DNA of 64,000 nucleotides from Synechococcus sp. PCC 7335 (GCF_000155595.1 NZ_DS989905.1:62001-126000); one strand, 5' to 3'; positions 46,266-55,003 are shown, counted from the stretch's first letter. The notes: generated by a model not told the origin, from the letters alone. Numbers and translations: made by a program.

Positions 46266-48089
46266 TCATGCTGACGCTACTGGCAGCGTAAAGGAAAAGC
46301 AGCTACCTTCACCTAGCGTGCTTTCAACGGCGAGCGTGCCACCGTGCTGTTCAACAATGCGGCGACAGATGCTCAGACCAATCCCGGTACCCCCTTCACG
46401 TCGCGTATCAGAAGCATCCACCTGCGTAAAGGATTCAAAAATTATCTTGCATTTCTCGGGTGGAATACCGCGCCCTTGGTCTCGAACTTTGAAGCGGACT
46501 GCCTGGTTCAGGGTTTCTGGTTTCTGGGTTTCTGATTTCTGAGTTTCTGGCTCCTGGTTCTCTAGCTTTTGCTTCTTTTGCTTTTGTTTTTCTGGGGTAG
46601 GAGGCTCTTCTAGCTCTACGCTCAGCCAAATCTTGGACTTTTCGGGTGAAAATCTAACCGCATTGTGTATTAAGTTGTTTAGAGCCTGAACCAGGCGATC
46701 GCCATCTGCAACTATTTCAATGCCTGGATCGTTCACCGTAAGCGTGATGTCTTTTAGGACGCTGACTGTTTCAAAAGACTGAGCAATTTTCTGAGTAATC
46801 TCTTGTGTATTGAGCGATCGCTTTTTTAATAAACTCTTGTCAGATGCCATCCATTCCAGCTCTAAAATAGAGTTGACCAGCTGCACCAGCCTCTCTGAGC
46901 TGTTAGCAACAACGTTCAGCAGCGCTTTTCCTTGCTCTGAGCTGCTAGAAACCAACCCCTTAGTCAGCAGCTTAATTCCGCCATGAATCGCCGTTAGCGG
47001 CGTGCGCAGCTCGTGGCTGACAACCGAGATAAATTCGGCTTTCATCTTCTCAATCTCGGCCCGCTCGGTGATATCCTCGCCGATGCTTGCAGTTCCAATA
47101 GTCCGACCCTGACCGTCGGAGAGTAGCGTGTTGTTCCAGTTGATCAGAACTTCCTGGCCATTGCGGTCATAAATCACATTGGTATGACGCAGGTCATCAG
47201 CAAGCGTAACGGTTTCGGTTTGGCAAAATAGCTGTTCAAAGTATCGTTTGCAATCGGCTCGATCCTCGGCGGGTATAAAACGCTCAAACCAATCTGTGCC
47301 AATGATTTCTGAGTCTTCGTATCCGGTTAAAGAGAGAAAATAAGGATTGGCGTAGGCGATCCTACCCTCGCGATCTAGACCAACGACGATCAGATTGACA
47401 TTATCCAGTAGCATCCGCCAGCGATACTCGGCCTGTCGCAAGTCGGCGGTTCGCGCCTCTACCCTACTCTCTAAGCTGGTGTTGACTTGTCGTAGTGCCT
47501 GCTCGGCCTGCGTTGTCTTCTGATACGCCGTCGATAGGGCGATATGGTCTTTCTCTAGCTGTACGTAGGCCGCTTTCAATTCTGGGTCAGCTTCTGGCTG
47601 TATGGCCCTGGGGGCTACTGGCTCTTGTGGCTGGCCAATAGTCAGGTTCATTGCCCGTAGCAGACTGCGGTGAGTCACGATGCCCAATAGTTGCCCTGTA
47701 TCGTCTATGACAGGCAAGTGATAGGTTTGAGACTGCTGCATCTTTTTGGCGATCGCCTGAGTATCTTCTAGCTCAGTGGCCTTTAGCATCACTGGCTGTG
47801 GAGGCGTGATGGCTGCTAGCGTCGTCTTGGCGATCGCCGATGTGTCAGCGATTGTCTCCAAGAGCAGCTGATTGGTCACCACGCCTAGCGGCCGCTGCTG
47901 CTTGACGACTAGAATATAGTCCGTTTGAGCCGCTTGCACACAGACGATTGCTCTATCGAGCAGCGTTTCTGGCGGCAGCATTAGCGGCACCGGAATGATA
48001 GCGCTGCTGGCGATCGCTGATTGATCTGTTTTTGATCTATCTATTTTTGACGAGTGAGGTGACGATCCCGGAAGGTCAAAGTGTGTCAT
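46266..48089 (-). CDS. Sensor histidine kinase with CBS pair and PAS
   Basis: 607 residues, soluble. Two CBS domains (about 40-100 and 100-155; LGVVTNQLLLE, GIVTHRSLLRAMN), a coiled coil (170-220), one PAS domain (221-345, LTGYEDSEIIGTDWF), HisKA (SHELRTPLTAIHGGI) and HATPase (NNLIHNAVRFSP, DQGRGIP, GGTGIGLSICRRIVEQHGG). A Lys/Gln/Glu repeat (KQKQKKQK and PETQKSETQK words) interrupts the HATPase domain. A regulon element lies 117 bp upstream, so the kinase may be under the control of the system it belongs to. Confidence 0.9.
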   Translation of the reverse strand: MTHFDLPGSSPHSSKIDRSKTDQSAIASSAIIPVPLMLPPETLLDRAIVCVQAAQTDYILVVKQQRPLGVVTNQLLLETIADTSAIAKTTLAAITPPQPVMLKATELEDTQAIAKKMQQSQTYHLPVIDDTGQLLGIVTHRSLLRAMNLTIGQPQEPVAPRAIQPEADPELKAAYVQLEKDHIALSTAYQKTTQAEQALRQVNTSLESRVEARTADLRQAEYRWRMLLDNVNLIVVGLDREGRIAYANPYFLSLTGYEDSEIIGTDWFERFIPAEDRADCKRYFEQLFCQTETVTLADDLRHTNVIYDRNGQEVLINWNNTLLSDGQGRTIGTASIGEDITERAEIEKMKAEFISVVSHELRTPLTAIHGGIKLLTKGLVSSSSEQGKALLNVVANSSERLVQLVNSILELEWMASDKSLLKKRSLNTQEITQKIAQSFETVSVLKDITLTVNDPGIEIVADGDRLVQALNNLIHNAVRFSPEKSKIWLSVELEEPPTPEKQKQKKQKLENQEPETQKSETQKPETLNQAVRFKVRDQGRGIPPEKCKIIFESFTQVDASDTRREGGTGIGLSICRRIVEQHGGTLAVESTLGEGSCFSFTLPVASA

Positions 48090-48205
48090 ACGAGGTCACA
48101 GCAGCTTCTCATTAAGTACAGACTGACAGAGTACGTAGCTATACCGACTGCTGAGATAGGAGTCAATCTTGATAAGCTAGATTGTTTTCACTGATTTTAT
48201 TTGAC

Positions 48206-48225
48206 AAGTATGAGGGACTTGTGAC
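48206..48225 (-). promoter_or_regulatory. Regulon element copy before CBS-PAS kinase
   Basis: Reads GTCACAAGTCCCTCATACTT on the minus strand, 117 bp before the kinase; a -10-like TAAAAT follows 5-10 bases later. Confidence 0.65.
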
Positions 48226-48226
48226 G

Positions 48227-48248
48227 ATGGTTAGCATCAGCTAACCAT
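48227..48248. other. Perfect 9-bp hairpin
   Basis: ATGGTTAGC-ATCA-GCTAACCAT directly adjoins the element at 48206-48225. A second, imperfect GC-rich hairpin (ACCTCC/GGAGGT) follows to about 48290. The rest of 48249-48480 shows nothing I can name. Confidence 0.5.
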
Positions 48249-48480
48249 TAACCTCCCCCACCCTATCGGTTGATCCTGTAGGTGGAGGTGGGTTGGTAAC
48301 CTATGTCACTCAGCCAATGTCTCATAGTTGTGTGTATACGGCCCCCTATCTGAAGAACAAAAAAGCACCGAACATCTTGTAGGAGAACGGACTATCAGGG
48401 GCAAATACTCTTACTGACGCAAAGTAAGGCAATGGTAACTGGCCTGATAAATAGCTAGATTTTGCTTAGGTTTTTGTCCT

Positions 48481-48500
48481 CTCACAAGTTCTTTATATTT
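48481..48500 (+). promoter_or_regulatory. Regulon element copy before hydrolase
   Basis: CTCACAAGTTCTTTATATTT, ending 89 bp before the hydrolase ATG; divergent partner of 48206-48225. Confidence 0.6.
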
Positions 48501-48589
48501 TTGACTCAAGATTACGATGTGAGGAGGCAAAGACAGGTTGTTCTTTCTTCTTTTGTAAGATCTCTCAACAATTGAGTCGGAGGAAGCGA

Positions 48590-49597
48590 ATGAAATATCT
48601 GGGTAAAACGGCCCCCTTCCTCGATGCGGATGGAGCGGTCATACCGGGCAGCATTGCCGAAATTAGCTATCTCTTGCTGGGCGGATTTGACCAGTGGGTG
48701 ATGATTCGTGGCGAAAGTCTCGCTAATCCGCTGCTGATTTTGCTTCACGGCGGCCCTGGCTTTTCCGAAACGTCTTTCTTTCGCCGTTTCAATGCTCCTC
48801 TGGAGAAGGCATTTACCGTTGTCTATTGGGATCAGCGGGGTAGCGGCAGATCGTATAGCCAGAAGATTCCCAGAGATTCCATGACGGTAGAGCAACTGAG
48901 CACTGACCTAGATGAGTTGGTCGACGCCGTCTGCAAACGTGTCGGCCAATCAAAAGTTTTCATCTTTGGGCACTCCTGGGGGTCTGTACTCGGTGTACTC
49001 TATGCCGCCCGATTTCCCAATAAAGTTGCCGCCTACGTCGGTAGCGGACAGATTGGTGACTGGCCAGCCAGCGAAGTATCAACCTATCATTTTTCACTTG
49101 CCGAAGCGCAGCGTCTTAATGATCACAAGGCACTGAAGGCGCTGCGTGATATTGGCCCGCCGCCTCACACCGCCCAAGAGCTATGGACACAGCGCACCTG
49201 GCTCAACCGGCTAGAAGGAGAGTCCACCGTCAAAGCGCTATGGCATCTTGGCCAAATCTTTTTTAGGGTTCCAGAGACAACCATCTTCGAAATACTCAAT
49301 GTGATGACTGCCTTTCAGTTCTCCCTCGATGCTATGTGGGCTGAAGTATCGACGATCAATCTAATAGAAGCTGTCCCCGCGTTACAAATGCCTGTGTTCT
49401 TTTTTCTGGGACGGCGCGATCGCTTTGTTTTTCCAGAAATCAGCACGACTTACTTCAATGCCTTAAGCGCACCCTCGAAGAAAATTATCTGGTTCGAGAA
49501 CTCTGGACACCAGCCGTTCGCCGATGAGCCCGGCAAGTTCAATACATTGATGGTAGAAAAAGTGCGGGTAATCGCAGCCGCTACCAATAGAGCATAA
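48590..49597 (+). CDS. Alpha/beta hydrolase, proline iminopeptidase-like
   Basis: 335 residues. Oxyanion motif LLHGGPGFSE, DQRGSGRS, nucleophile elbow FGHSWGSVLG (Ser near 129), acid in FFLGRRDRFVFPE, and the catalytic His in NSGHQPFADEP: a complete catalytic triad. The HGGPG and DQRG-G-S motifs are those of prolyl iminopeptidases and related hydrolases; the real substrate is uncertain. The start at 48590 has GGAGGA. The leader TTGAGTCGGAGGA resembles the leader of the CrtISO-like gene at 40707. No signal peptide. Confidence 0.85.
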   Translation: MKYLGKTAPFLDADGAVIPGSIAEISYLLLGGFDQWVMIRGESLANPLLILLHGGPGFSETSFFRRFNAPLEKAFTVVYWDQRGSGRSYSQKIPRDSMTVEQLSTDLDELVDAVCKRVGQSKVFIFGHSWGSVLGVLYAARFPNKVAAYVGSGQIGDWPASEVSTYHFSLAEAQRLNDHKALKALRDIGPPPHTAQELWTQRTWLNRLEGESTVKALWHLGQIFFRVPETTIFEILNVMTAFQFSLDAMWAEVSTINLIEAVPALQMPVFFFLGRRDRFVFPEISTTYFNALSAPSKKIIWFENSGHQPFADEPGKFNTLMVEKVRVIAAATNRA

Positions 49598-49678
49598 CCA
49601 GCTAGCTTGCTATGCTGCATTCATTCCAGACAGAATCTCAAGATTCGTCCTCATCGTAGATATCATCATCCACGTACC

Positions 49679-49945
49679 TCAGGCAGTCACTGCGCCTTGG
49701 ACGTTGTTAGACCCAGCGGCTCGCAGGATAATTAAACGAGTGCCACCAGCGGCGATCGCGCTTAAGGTCTCTTCGTTTAGCTGATCGTGAATGAAGACGC
49801 ACGCCACCGGAAAGCCAGCCGCTAGCGCCGCCGTCTCTGGTGTTAGCCGAGCCTCAAAAAAAGTGAGCGCATGGTCACCTTCCAAATTTGCGCCTGCTAA
49901 AAACTGGCGGTCGTAGGGCTTGGTGCTAAACACAGCGACTTTCAT
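49679..49945 (-). pseudogene. ldhA: D-lactate dehydrogenase, N-terminal fragment
   Basis: Starts MKVAVFSTKPYDRQFL and continues with LTFFEARLTPETAALAAGF and RLIILRAAGSNNV, the first strand-helix units of NAD-linked D-lactate dehydrogenase. It then runs out of homology after NNV and stops; 88 residues are left of about 330. The NAD-binding domain and the catalytic Arg, Glu and His are gone. The longer frame to 50041 has no family match before this ATG. The fragment was part of a fermentative pathway next to gpmA and glgX. Confidence 0.75.
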
Positions 49946-50083
49946 AGATACGAAGTAGTCCTTGCTAGATTTTTTGTGATCATAATGGCTAGTGCGATCG
50001 CTGATGCTTCGGTATCTAATTTTGTCAATGGCGTATGTCAATGACGTCGTAGTACTTCTGTTTAGAGAAATACCAGAATCCTC

Positions 50084-50269
50084 TCAAGCTACCTGCTTCA
50101 CTTTCTCGATCAACCCTTCAGCCATCGCAACGGCATTAACAATTAGCAGATGCTCCTGCTGCCCCTGTCCTGATTCTTCATTAGGCATGGTGTATATGTG
50201 AGGATTAGCCAACATCCCCGCTAGTAGCTGACCGGCAAGGGTCATAATTTCTTTTTCTCGAATGGTCAT
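50084..50269 (-). CDS. Small helical protein, unknown
   Basis: 61 residues, two helices likely (REKEIMTLAGQLLAGMLAN and LLIVNAVAMAEGLIEKVKQ) with a polar loop containing MPNEESGQGQQ between them. No membrane segment. AGGAAGG lies before the ATG. The regulon element is 50 bp upstream, and a divergent regulated gene lies opposite. I recognise no family, but the two gene features (ribosome site and element) support a real gene. Confidence 0.6.
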   Translation of the reverse strand: MTIREKEIMTLAGQLLAGMLANPHIYTMPNEESGQGQQEHLLIVNAVAMAEGLIEKVKQVA

Positions 50270-50318
50270 AGATTTTACCTTCCTAGTTCGAATCGCATCG
50301 CCGACTATGCTGTCTGAA

Positions 50319-50338
50319 GAACATGAGGAAATTGTGAG
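50319..50338 (-). promoter_or_regulatory. Regulon element copy before 50084 gene
   Basis: Reads CTCACAATTTCCTCATGTTC on the minus strand, 50 bp before the start; close to consensus. Confidence 0.7.
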
Positions 50339-50411
50339 AGTTCTTAGCTGCGTTGAGCTTTACTAGAGCAGCAGCCCGCCTGATTTCAAATCAGCATGGC
50401 AATTTTATTTG

Positions 50412-50431
50412 CTCACAGCTTTCTCATATTC
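50412..50431 (+). promoter_or_regulatory. Regulon element copy before 50503 gene
   Basis: CTCACAGCTTTCTCATATTC, ending 71 bp before the ATG at 50503. Divergent pair with 50319-50338. Confidence 0.7.
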
Positions 50432-50502
50432 ATTTTTTAATCTAAAACTATGCAGCAGGCACAGTCATTATCTTTCTAGCCGCCTTTTGCAAAGGAGTGG
50501 TT

Positions 50503-50727
50503 ATGTGGACTACTTTTACGATTACGCTAATTCTCTCGGTCACAATGGGCTATCTCTTCTTTGTTACCAGCAACAAACATGCCCGATTCCTAGAAGGGCT
50601 CATCGCGGTCGGTAGCATGCTGGCCTGTCTGGGCATCTCCCCTGTGCCGATTAAGATATTGTTGATCTTCGGCATTTTGGCAATGGAACAGTGGCGAGTC
50701 CGCTGGGAAACTACCCATCAGAGCTAG
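50503..50727 (+). CDS. Small two-helix membrane protein
   Basis: 74 residues: two hydrophobic helices (about 4-22, TFTITLILSVTMGYLFFV, and about 30-60, LIAVGSMLACLGISPVPIKILLIFGILA) and a short polar tail WRVRWETTHQS. AAGGAG precedes the ATG. Unknown function; its place behind a regulon element marks it as a regulon member and possible membrane stress factor. Confidence 0.65.
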   Translation: MWTTFTITLILSVTMGYLFFVTSNKHARFLEGLIAVGSMLACLGISPVPIKILLIFGILAMEQWRVRWETTHQS

Positions 50728-50728
50728 C

Positions 50729-50778
50729 AGATAGCTATCTTTTGCCATAGCTATCTTTTACCATAGCTATCTCCTACC
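50729..50778. repeat. Short tandem repeat (CATAGCTATCTTTTAC type)
   Basis: About three units of 16 bp (AGCTATCTTTTGCCAT, AGCTATCTTTTACCAT, AGCTATCTCCTAC) between the membrane protein gene and the end of the glgX relic. Confidence 0.6.
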
Positions 50779-51098
50779 TTGTAGCCATCAATATCACCGT
50801 CGAGCGATCACCCACCTCAAAGGTAGATCGGTTCACGTTCGGCGGGTCTCTACCGCACAAAATCTGCGGGCGCAGTCAACTTCGTATCGATAATTCGAGA
50901 GGCGGAAGAATCAAAAAGCAACAGATTAAATGTGATCGCCTCAGGTGCATACAGACAGAAGTTGATGCCGCCTACTCGTACCGCTGCCCCTAGCGGAAAG
51001 CTGTCGCCTGGTGTGGTAGTAAGGAGGCGATCACGCCTACCATCAAGGGCAACGAGCTCTAAATCCTGACCCAAATCCTGATTTTGGAGAGACATCAT
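50774..51098 (-). pseudogene. glgX: Glycogen debranching enzyme with internal deletion
   Basis: The first about 65 residues are the GlgX/isoamylase N-terminus (FPLGAAVRVGGINFCLYAPEA, then LLLFD). They join directly to the C-terminal tail of the same enzyme (RIIDTKLTAPADFV), which hits a stop at 50850; one frame over it continues as RDPPNVNRSTFEVGDRSTVIL to a stop at 50774. About 600 residues with the whole catalytic barrel are missing and one frameshift follows. It lies 21 bp after gpmA on the same strand, so a gpmA-glgX unit existed. Confidence 0.65.
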
Positions 51099-51119
51099 TT
51101 TTCTTTAGCAAGCGCTACC

Positions 51120-51815
51120 TCAGCTCAATATTGTTTTGTTGGTAATCTCTCCGGCAGGGCTGACATCATAGATAATAGGAATGCCCGTCGCTAGCTCCAA
51201 GTCACACACTGCTTGCTGGCTCAACCCGTCAAGCACCATAACGATAGAGCGCAGAGAATTCCCGTGCGCTGAAACCAAGACATTATCGCCGTTTTGTAGA
51301 TGGGTGAGAATTCGATCTTTGAAATAGGGGATTGTTCTGGCCGCCGTATCTGCAAGACTTTCGCCGCCGGGCGGACGAACCGAAAACGACCGTCGCCAGC
51401 GATGAACTTGATCGATGCCGAAGGTCTCTGTTGAGAGGGTCTTATTTAATCCTTGCAAGTCTCCGTAGTAGCGTTCGTCCAACGCCGCCGATAGAAAAAC
51501 CGGAATCTCTTCTGTGCGATCGCCCTCATAACAATCCCACCCGTGCCACTGCGGGTCGTCAGCATTGTGCTTTAGCACTGGGCTTTTATCTTTAAAGACG
51601 CCATCTCGTTCAGTCAAGCAAATGACAGCCGTTTCGATCGCCCGGATCAACAGGCTGGTGAAGCAAGAATCGATGCGGTAGGCACTGAGTTTATGCGCGG
51701 CGAGCATTGCCTGCTCGCGCCCCAAAGAGCTGAGCGGCACGTCTACCCAACCCGTAAACTTGTTGGCGGCATTCCAGGTACTTTGTCCGTGACGAATCAA
51801 AATAAGCTTAGCCAT
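51120..51815 (-). CDS. gpmA: Phosphoglycerate mutase, 2,3-BPG-dependent type
   Basis: 231 residues, RHG histidine phosphatase fold: LILIRHGQSTWN (His9 the phospho-acceptor), FTGWVDVPLSSLGREQA, LIRAIETA, ERYYGDLQGLNK and VSAHGNSLRSIVM. Interconverts 3- and 2-phosphoglycerate in glycolysis. An insertion near residue 80-100 (AVICLTERDGVFKDK and DDPQWHGWDCYEGD words) is longer than in E. coli GpmA. The regulon element is 164 bp upstream. Confidence 0.9.
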   Translation of the reverse strand: MAKLILIRHGQSTWNAANKFTGWVDVPLSSLGREQAMLAAHKLSAYRIDSCFTSLLIRAIETAVICLTERDGVFKDKSPVLKHNADDPQWHGWDCYEGDRTEEIPVFLSAALDERYYGDLQGLNKTLSTETFGIDQVHRWRRSFSVRPPGGESLADTAARTIPYFKDRILTHLQNGDNVLVSAHGNSLRSIVMVLDGLSQQAVCDLELATGIPIIYDVSPAGEITNKTILS

Positions 51816-51978
51816 GACAACACTCTTCTTTTGCAGCGTTATTTTTTGCAGGATTATCGGCGAGACTCGAACAATTGCTTTATGTACTTTATTTGATCAG
51901 ATTAATCAGAGGCGTTTAGATACAGCTAAATCGTTAAGAGCCTAGTGCAGTACAAGCATTGCAGCTATTGAACCGACA

Positions 51979-51998
51979 AAACCTGAGGTTTTTGTGAG
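51979..51998 (-). promoter_or_regulatory. Regulon element copy before gpmA
   Basis: Reads CTCACAAAAACCTCAGGTTT on the minus strand, 164 bp before gpmA. The centre differs from consensus. Confidence 0.5.
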
Positions 51999-52085
51999 GT
52001 GCGATCGTTAGGGGTGTCTGCAAAGTGATCAAAGCTATAGTTCGGTAAATGCACTTTATTTTGAGCGGTCTTGGCAGTGGTACTC

Positions 52086-52105
52086 ATCATAACTTCCTCA
52101 GATTC
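52086..52105 (+). promoter_or_regulatory. Regulon element copy before usp gene
   Basis: ATCATAACTTCCTCAGATTC, ending 37 bp before the usp start. Region 51816-52142 holds only this and the gpmA element. Confidence 0.65.
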
Positions 52106-52142
52106 GTAGCATAGAAAGTAAGAACAGACTTAAAGGAGAATC

Positions 52143-52685
52143 ATGACTATGCTGAAAAAAATTATGGTAGCGATCGATGAATCAGCAGCGAGCGAATGGG
52201 CATTTGACCTGGCGCTAGAAATGGCGAAAGCGCTGAATGCGGAGCTAACGCTGATTCATGTTTTAGACGTTTACTCGCCTACCGCGCCGCAGCAGCCCCA
52301 TACTTGGGCGGATACCTCAATGGAGATTAATGAAGCTGCCCATAGAGAGTATAGAAATAAGTGGAATCAGTTTGTAAATCGATATGAGGCGCTACTCAAA
52401 AAGTACCAAGGCAAGGCAAAATCGGCAGGGGTTAGCGCCCAATACAAGCAGCCATACGGACATCCAGGCCCTACGCTGGTTAAGACGGTGAAGGAAGACG
52501 GTATTGACTTGATGGTGGTGGGTAATCATGATCCTTCTACAACAGAAAGTTCAGTGCTTGGCAGCGTCAGCAACTATCTGGTTCACCATTCGCCTTGCTC
52601 AGTGACCGTTGTTCATCCAAACAATAAGCAAGGTTCAGAGTCTCGCTTAGACCGCTCAGAGTTTGCTCCACTTGGTGTTGTTTAG
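52143..52685 (+). CDS. Universal stress protein 1
   Basis: 180 residues, one UspA domain: KKIMVAIDESAASEWAFDLAL, LTLIHVLDVY, and the ATP-binding signature VVGNHDPSTTESSVLGSVSNYLVHHS (G-2X-G-9X-G-S type: here GN---------GS). Likely binds ATP or AMP. A GGAG lies before the ATG; an internal ATG two codons later is possible. Usp proteins respond to starvation and anoxia. It is a close relative of the second Usp at 55093. Confidence 0.92.
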   Translation: MTMLKKIMVAIDESAASEWAFDLALEMAKALNAELTLIHVLDVYSPTAPQQPHTWADTSMEINEAAHREYRNKWNQFVNRYEALLKKYQGKAKSAGVSAQYKQPYGHPGPTLVKTVKEDGIDLMVVGNHDPSTTESSVLGSVSNYLVHHSPCSVTVVHPNNKQGSESRLDRSEFAPLGVV

Positions 52686-52872
52686 ATGGCTCTATCTTCA
52701 TAAGATACTCACACTATTCGCTTACTCTAAAAGTATCAGAAGGGCCTAAGCACTTTTCTTTAAACCTGCTCTAGCCTTTCTACGGAACGCTTGTCGCGTT
52801 CAGCCTTGAGTTTGTTTTCAGCTTTGTGCCCATACAAGCAAATAGGCGATCAATCGTTGAGAGGTAAGCATG

Positions 52873-53061
52873 ATGAAACTTAGATATCGCGGTGTTAGCT
52901 ACGAGTTCAACCCACCTAAGGTACCTGTTTCTGATAGCAAAGAAGTGGGTAAGTACCGGGGTGCAGAGCTTCATTTCCATCAGCTACGCAAGTCTATTCC
53001 TCAGCCACGCGCTGATCTCAAGTATCGTGGCGTTCCTTACCATAGAGGTCAAGCTGCCTGA
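52873..53061 (+). CDS. DUF4278 small protein
   Basis: 62 residues with the DUF4278 pattern repeated at both ends: MKLRYRGVSYEF near the start and LKYRGVPYHRG at the end, with KYRGAELHFHQL between. The family is small, basic and cyanobacterial, of unknown function. AGAGG lies just before; the ATG at 52870 is an alternative. It lies between the Usp and CrtISO-like genes with no regulon element of its own. Confidence 0.7.
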   Translation: MKLRYRGVSYEFNPPKVPVSDSKEVGKYRGAELHFHQLRKSIPQPRADLKYRGVPYHRGQAA

Positions 53062-53176
53062 GCAGACTAACGCAGCCCAGTTGAATTTCCCAGTTGGTGC
53101 GATCGCCTCAAGCGAAATCTTGCAACTGGGGTAATCTTTCCGAGACTAAAGCCGCTTTACAACCTGAGAAACAGCC

Positions 53177-54739
53177 ATGGAAAAGTTTAACTATATCGTA
53201 CTAGGCGCCGGGCTAGGTGGACTCTCAGCAGCGGCTTGTCTAGCTCAGCAGGGAAAGCGAGTGGCCGTTTTAGAACAGCATTATCTGCCGGGCGGATGCT
53301 GCCATACTTTTGAACGCGGCGACTATCACTTCTGCGCGGACGTTCACTACATCTATCAGTGTGGCCCAGGGGAAACGGTCGATCGCTTTTTGAACTATAT
53401 CGGGCGCGAGGTGCCTTTCAGTTCGCTCGACCCAGACTGTATCGATCGGGTGATTACGCCGGAAGTAGACTTTCGCATTCCGCTAGGTTGGGAGAAGTTT
53501 CGCCGCCGCCTGCTCACCACATTCCCGGAAGAGGCCACTGCAATCAATCGCTATTGTGACGAGGTTAAGCGGCTGCACCAGGAAATGGCAGACATCAATC
53601 GAGAGATGCGCTGGTACGATTTTAAGACTGCTGACTGGCTGAAGCTGCCCAAATACCTCAACCTGTTTTCAAAGCGGCTGTGGACACTGCAAGATCTCTA
53701 CGACCATGTGGGTCTTTCTCCTAAGCTGCAAGACTTGCTCGCGGGGCAAAGCGGCGACTACGCCCTACCCCCCGAAGAGATTGCGCTGATAACGCATGTC
53801 AATCTAGTCTCTGACTATGCCAAGGGCGCTTATTACCCTCAGTACCATTTCAAGCATTTGGTCGACACGGTGGTCGATAAGATTACAGCAAGTGGCGGCG
53901 TTGTTCGTCTTTCTACGCCAGTCGAGCATATCGAAGTGAAAGCAGGCCAGATACAATTTATCGTTGCTGGCGGCATGTTTTATTGTGCTGAGACCTATAT
54001 CAGCGATCTAGACCCCAAGCTGACTGTCGAGCTAATGCATAGCAATCAGGCCCTAAGTCCGTCCGAGCGGCATCGCCTGACCGACTACGAGTATTCCACC
54101 AGCGCCTTCAATATTTACTTGGGACTAGATGGTGGGTTCAATCCGGCTGACTACGGTATTGGCAACTGGAACATTTGGTATTATCCCCACGGTAATCTCA
54201 ACCGATCGTATGAGCAGCAGCTGGCTGGACAGCTCAACCACCCCTGGATATTCTTGTCTTGCCCGACAATGAAGTCTTCCGAACCAGGCATGGCCCCCGA
54301 AGGACATCACATTCTCGAAATCTCAACCGTTTGCCCTTATGAAATGTTCAAAGTGCTGCGCGATCGCAACCGCAAAAGCTACAAAGAGACCAAAGAAGAA
54401 ATCTATCAGCTAGTCATGCATAGCGTTCGAGACCTGATTCCAGATATCGACGACTACATCCGCGTGAGACTATACGGCACGCCGACGACCAGCGAACACT
54501 TCCTAGGACAGCCAGAGGGAAATATCTACGGTGCGAAACTGACGCCAAGCCAGGTAGGACTGCGGCGAATTGGCTATCGCACTGAGCTACCGAATCTGTA
54601 TTTAGTCGGTGCGAGTGCAGGGTATCCCAGCGTGCCTGGTGTGATTGGCAATGGGATGAATGTGGTAGAGCTGATAACCGGAAAATCCACAGCGCGGCTA
54701 GCCGCGCTGCGGCCGCAGCTAGTAGAACAATCTGCTTGA
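53177..54739 (+). CDS. CrtISO-like FAD oxidoreductase 2
   Basis: 520 residues. FAD motif YIVLGAGLGGLSAAACLAQQG, LPGGCCHTFERG, and the C-terminal VGASAGYPSVPGVIGNGMNVVELI. Same family and length as the protein at 40725, but only moderately similar in sequence, so the two are old paralogues. Family members isomerise, desaturate or saturate carotenoids or retinoids. The substrate is unknown here. The start follows no strong ribosome site; an inverted repeat CCCAGTTG...CAACTGGG (53089-53130) lies upstream. Confidence 0.82.
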   Translation: MEKFNYIVLGAGLGGLSAAACLAQQGKRVAVLEQHYLPGGCCHTFERGDYHFCADVHYIYQCGPGETVDRFLNYIGREVPFSSLDPDCIDRVITPEVDFRIPLGWEKFRRRLLTTFPEEATAINRYCDEVKRLHQEMADINREMRWYDFKTADWLKLPKYLNLFSKRLWTLQDLYDHVGLSPKLQDLLAGQSGDYALPPEEIALITHVNLVSDYAKGAYYPQYHFKHLVDTVVDKITASGGVVRLSTPVEHIEVKAGQIQFIVAGGMFYCAETYISDLDPKLTVELMHSNQALSPSERHRLTDYEYSTSAFNIYLGLDGGFNPADYGIGNWNIWYYPHGNLNRSYEQQLAGQLNHPWIFLSCPTMKSSEPGMAPEGHHILEISTVCPYEMFKVLRDRNRKSYKETKEEIYQLVMHSVRDLIPDIDDYIRVRLYGTPTTSEHFLGQPEGNIYGAKLTPSQVGLRRIGYRTELPNLYLVGASAGYPSVPGVIGNGMNVVELITGKSTARLAALRPQLVEQSA

Positions 54740-54778
54740 CTTCGATACCTAACAGCCAAAGCTCATTCCCTACAGCTT

Positions 54779-54961
54779 CTACAGTTTTAATACTGATAGC
54801 AGTCCGCACTTAGCTTGAGCCATCGGGCTTTCTTGCTCGTGCCCTGGAATCTCTTCTACCCGTGCGACTCTAGTCCCGATGGCGGTGACACTGGTGACAT
54901 TGCTAATAATAGTAATGTCACCAGTTTTAAGCGCTTGGGTCAGGAGTTGTTTCATTCTCAT
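54779..54961 (-). pseudogene. Truncated copy of the 56114 gene
   Basis: The first 46 residues (MKQLLTQALKTGDIT, SNVTSVTAIGTRVARVEEI, HEQESP) are nearly the same as those of the protein at 56114-56467. After ESP the match ends and the frame stops 14 residues later, so it is a 60-residue truncated copy. The regulon element upstream was duplicated with it. It could still be expressed as a short protein. Confidence 0.6.
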
Positions 54962-55003
54962 CTCAATTCTTTATGCTTGAGCGCTTCACTGTAGGTTGGG
55001 CAT

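Noticed and set aside
53062-53176. Possible regulon element before CrtISO-like gene 2
   Set aside because: Only scattered TTTACAACCTGAGAAAC-like words; orientation and spacing do not fit.
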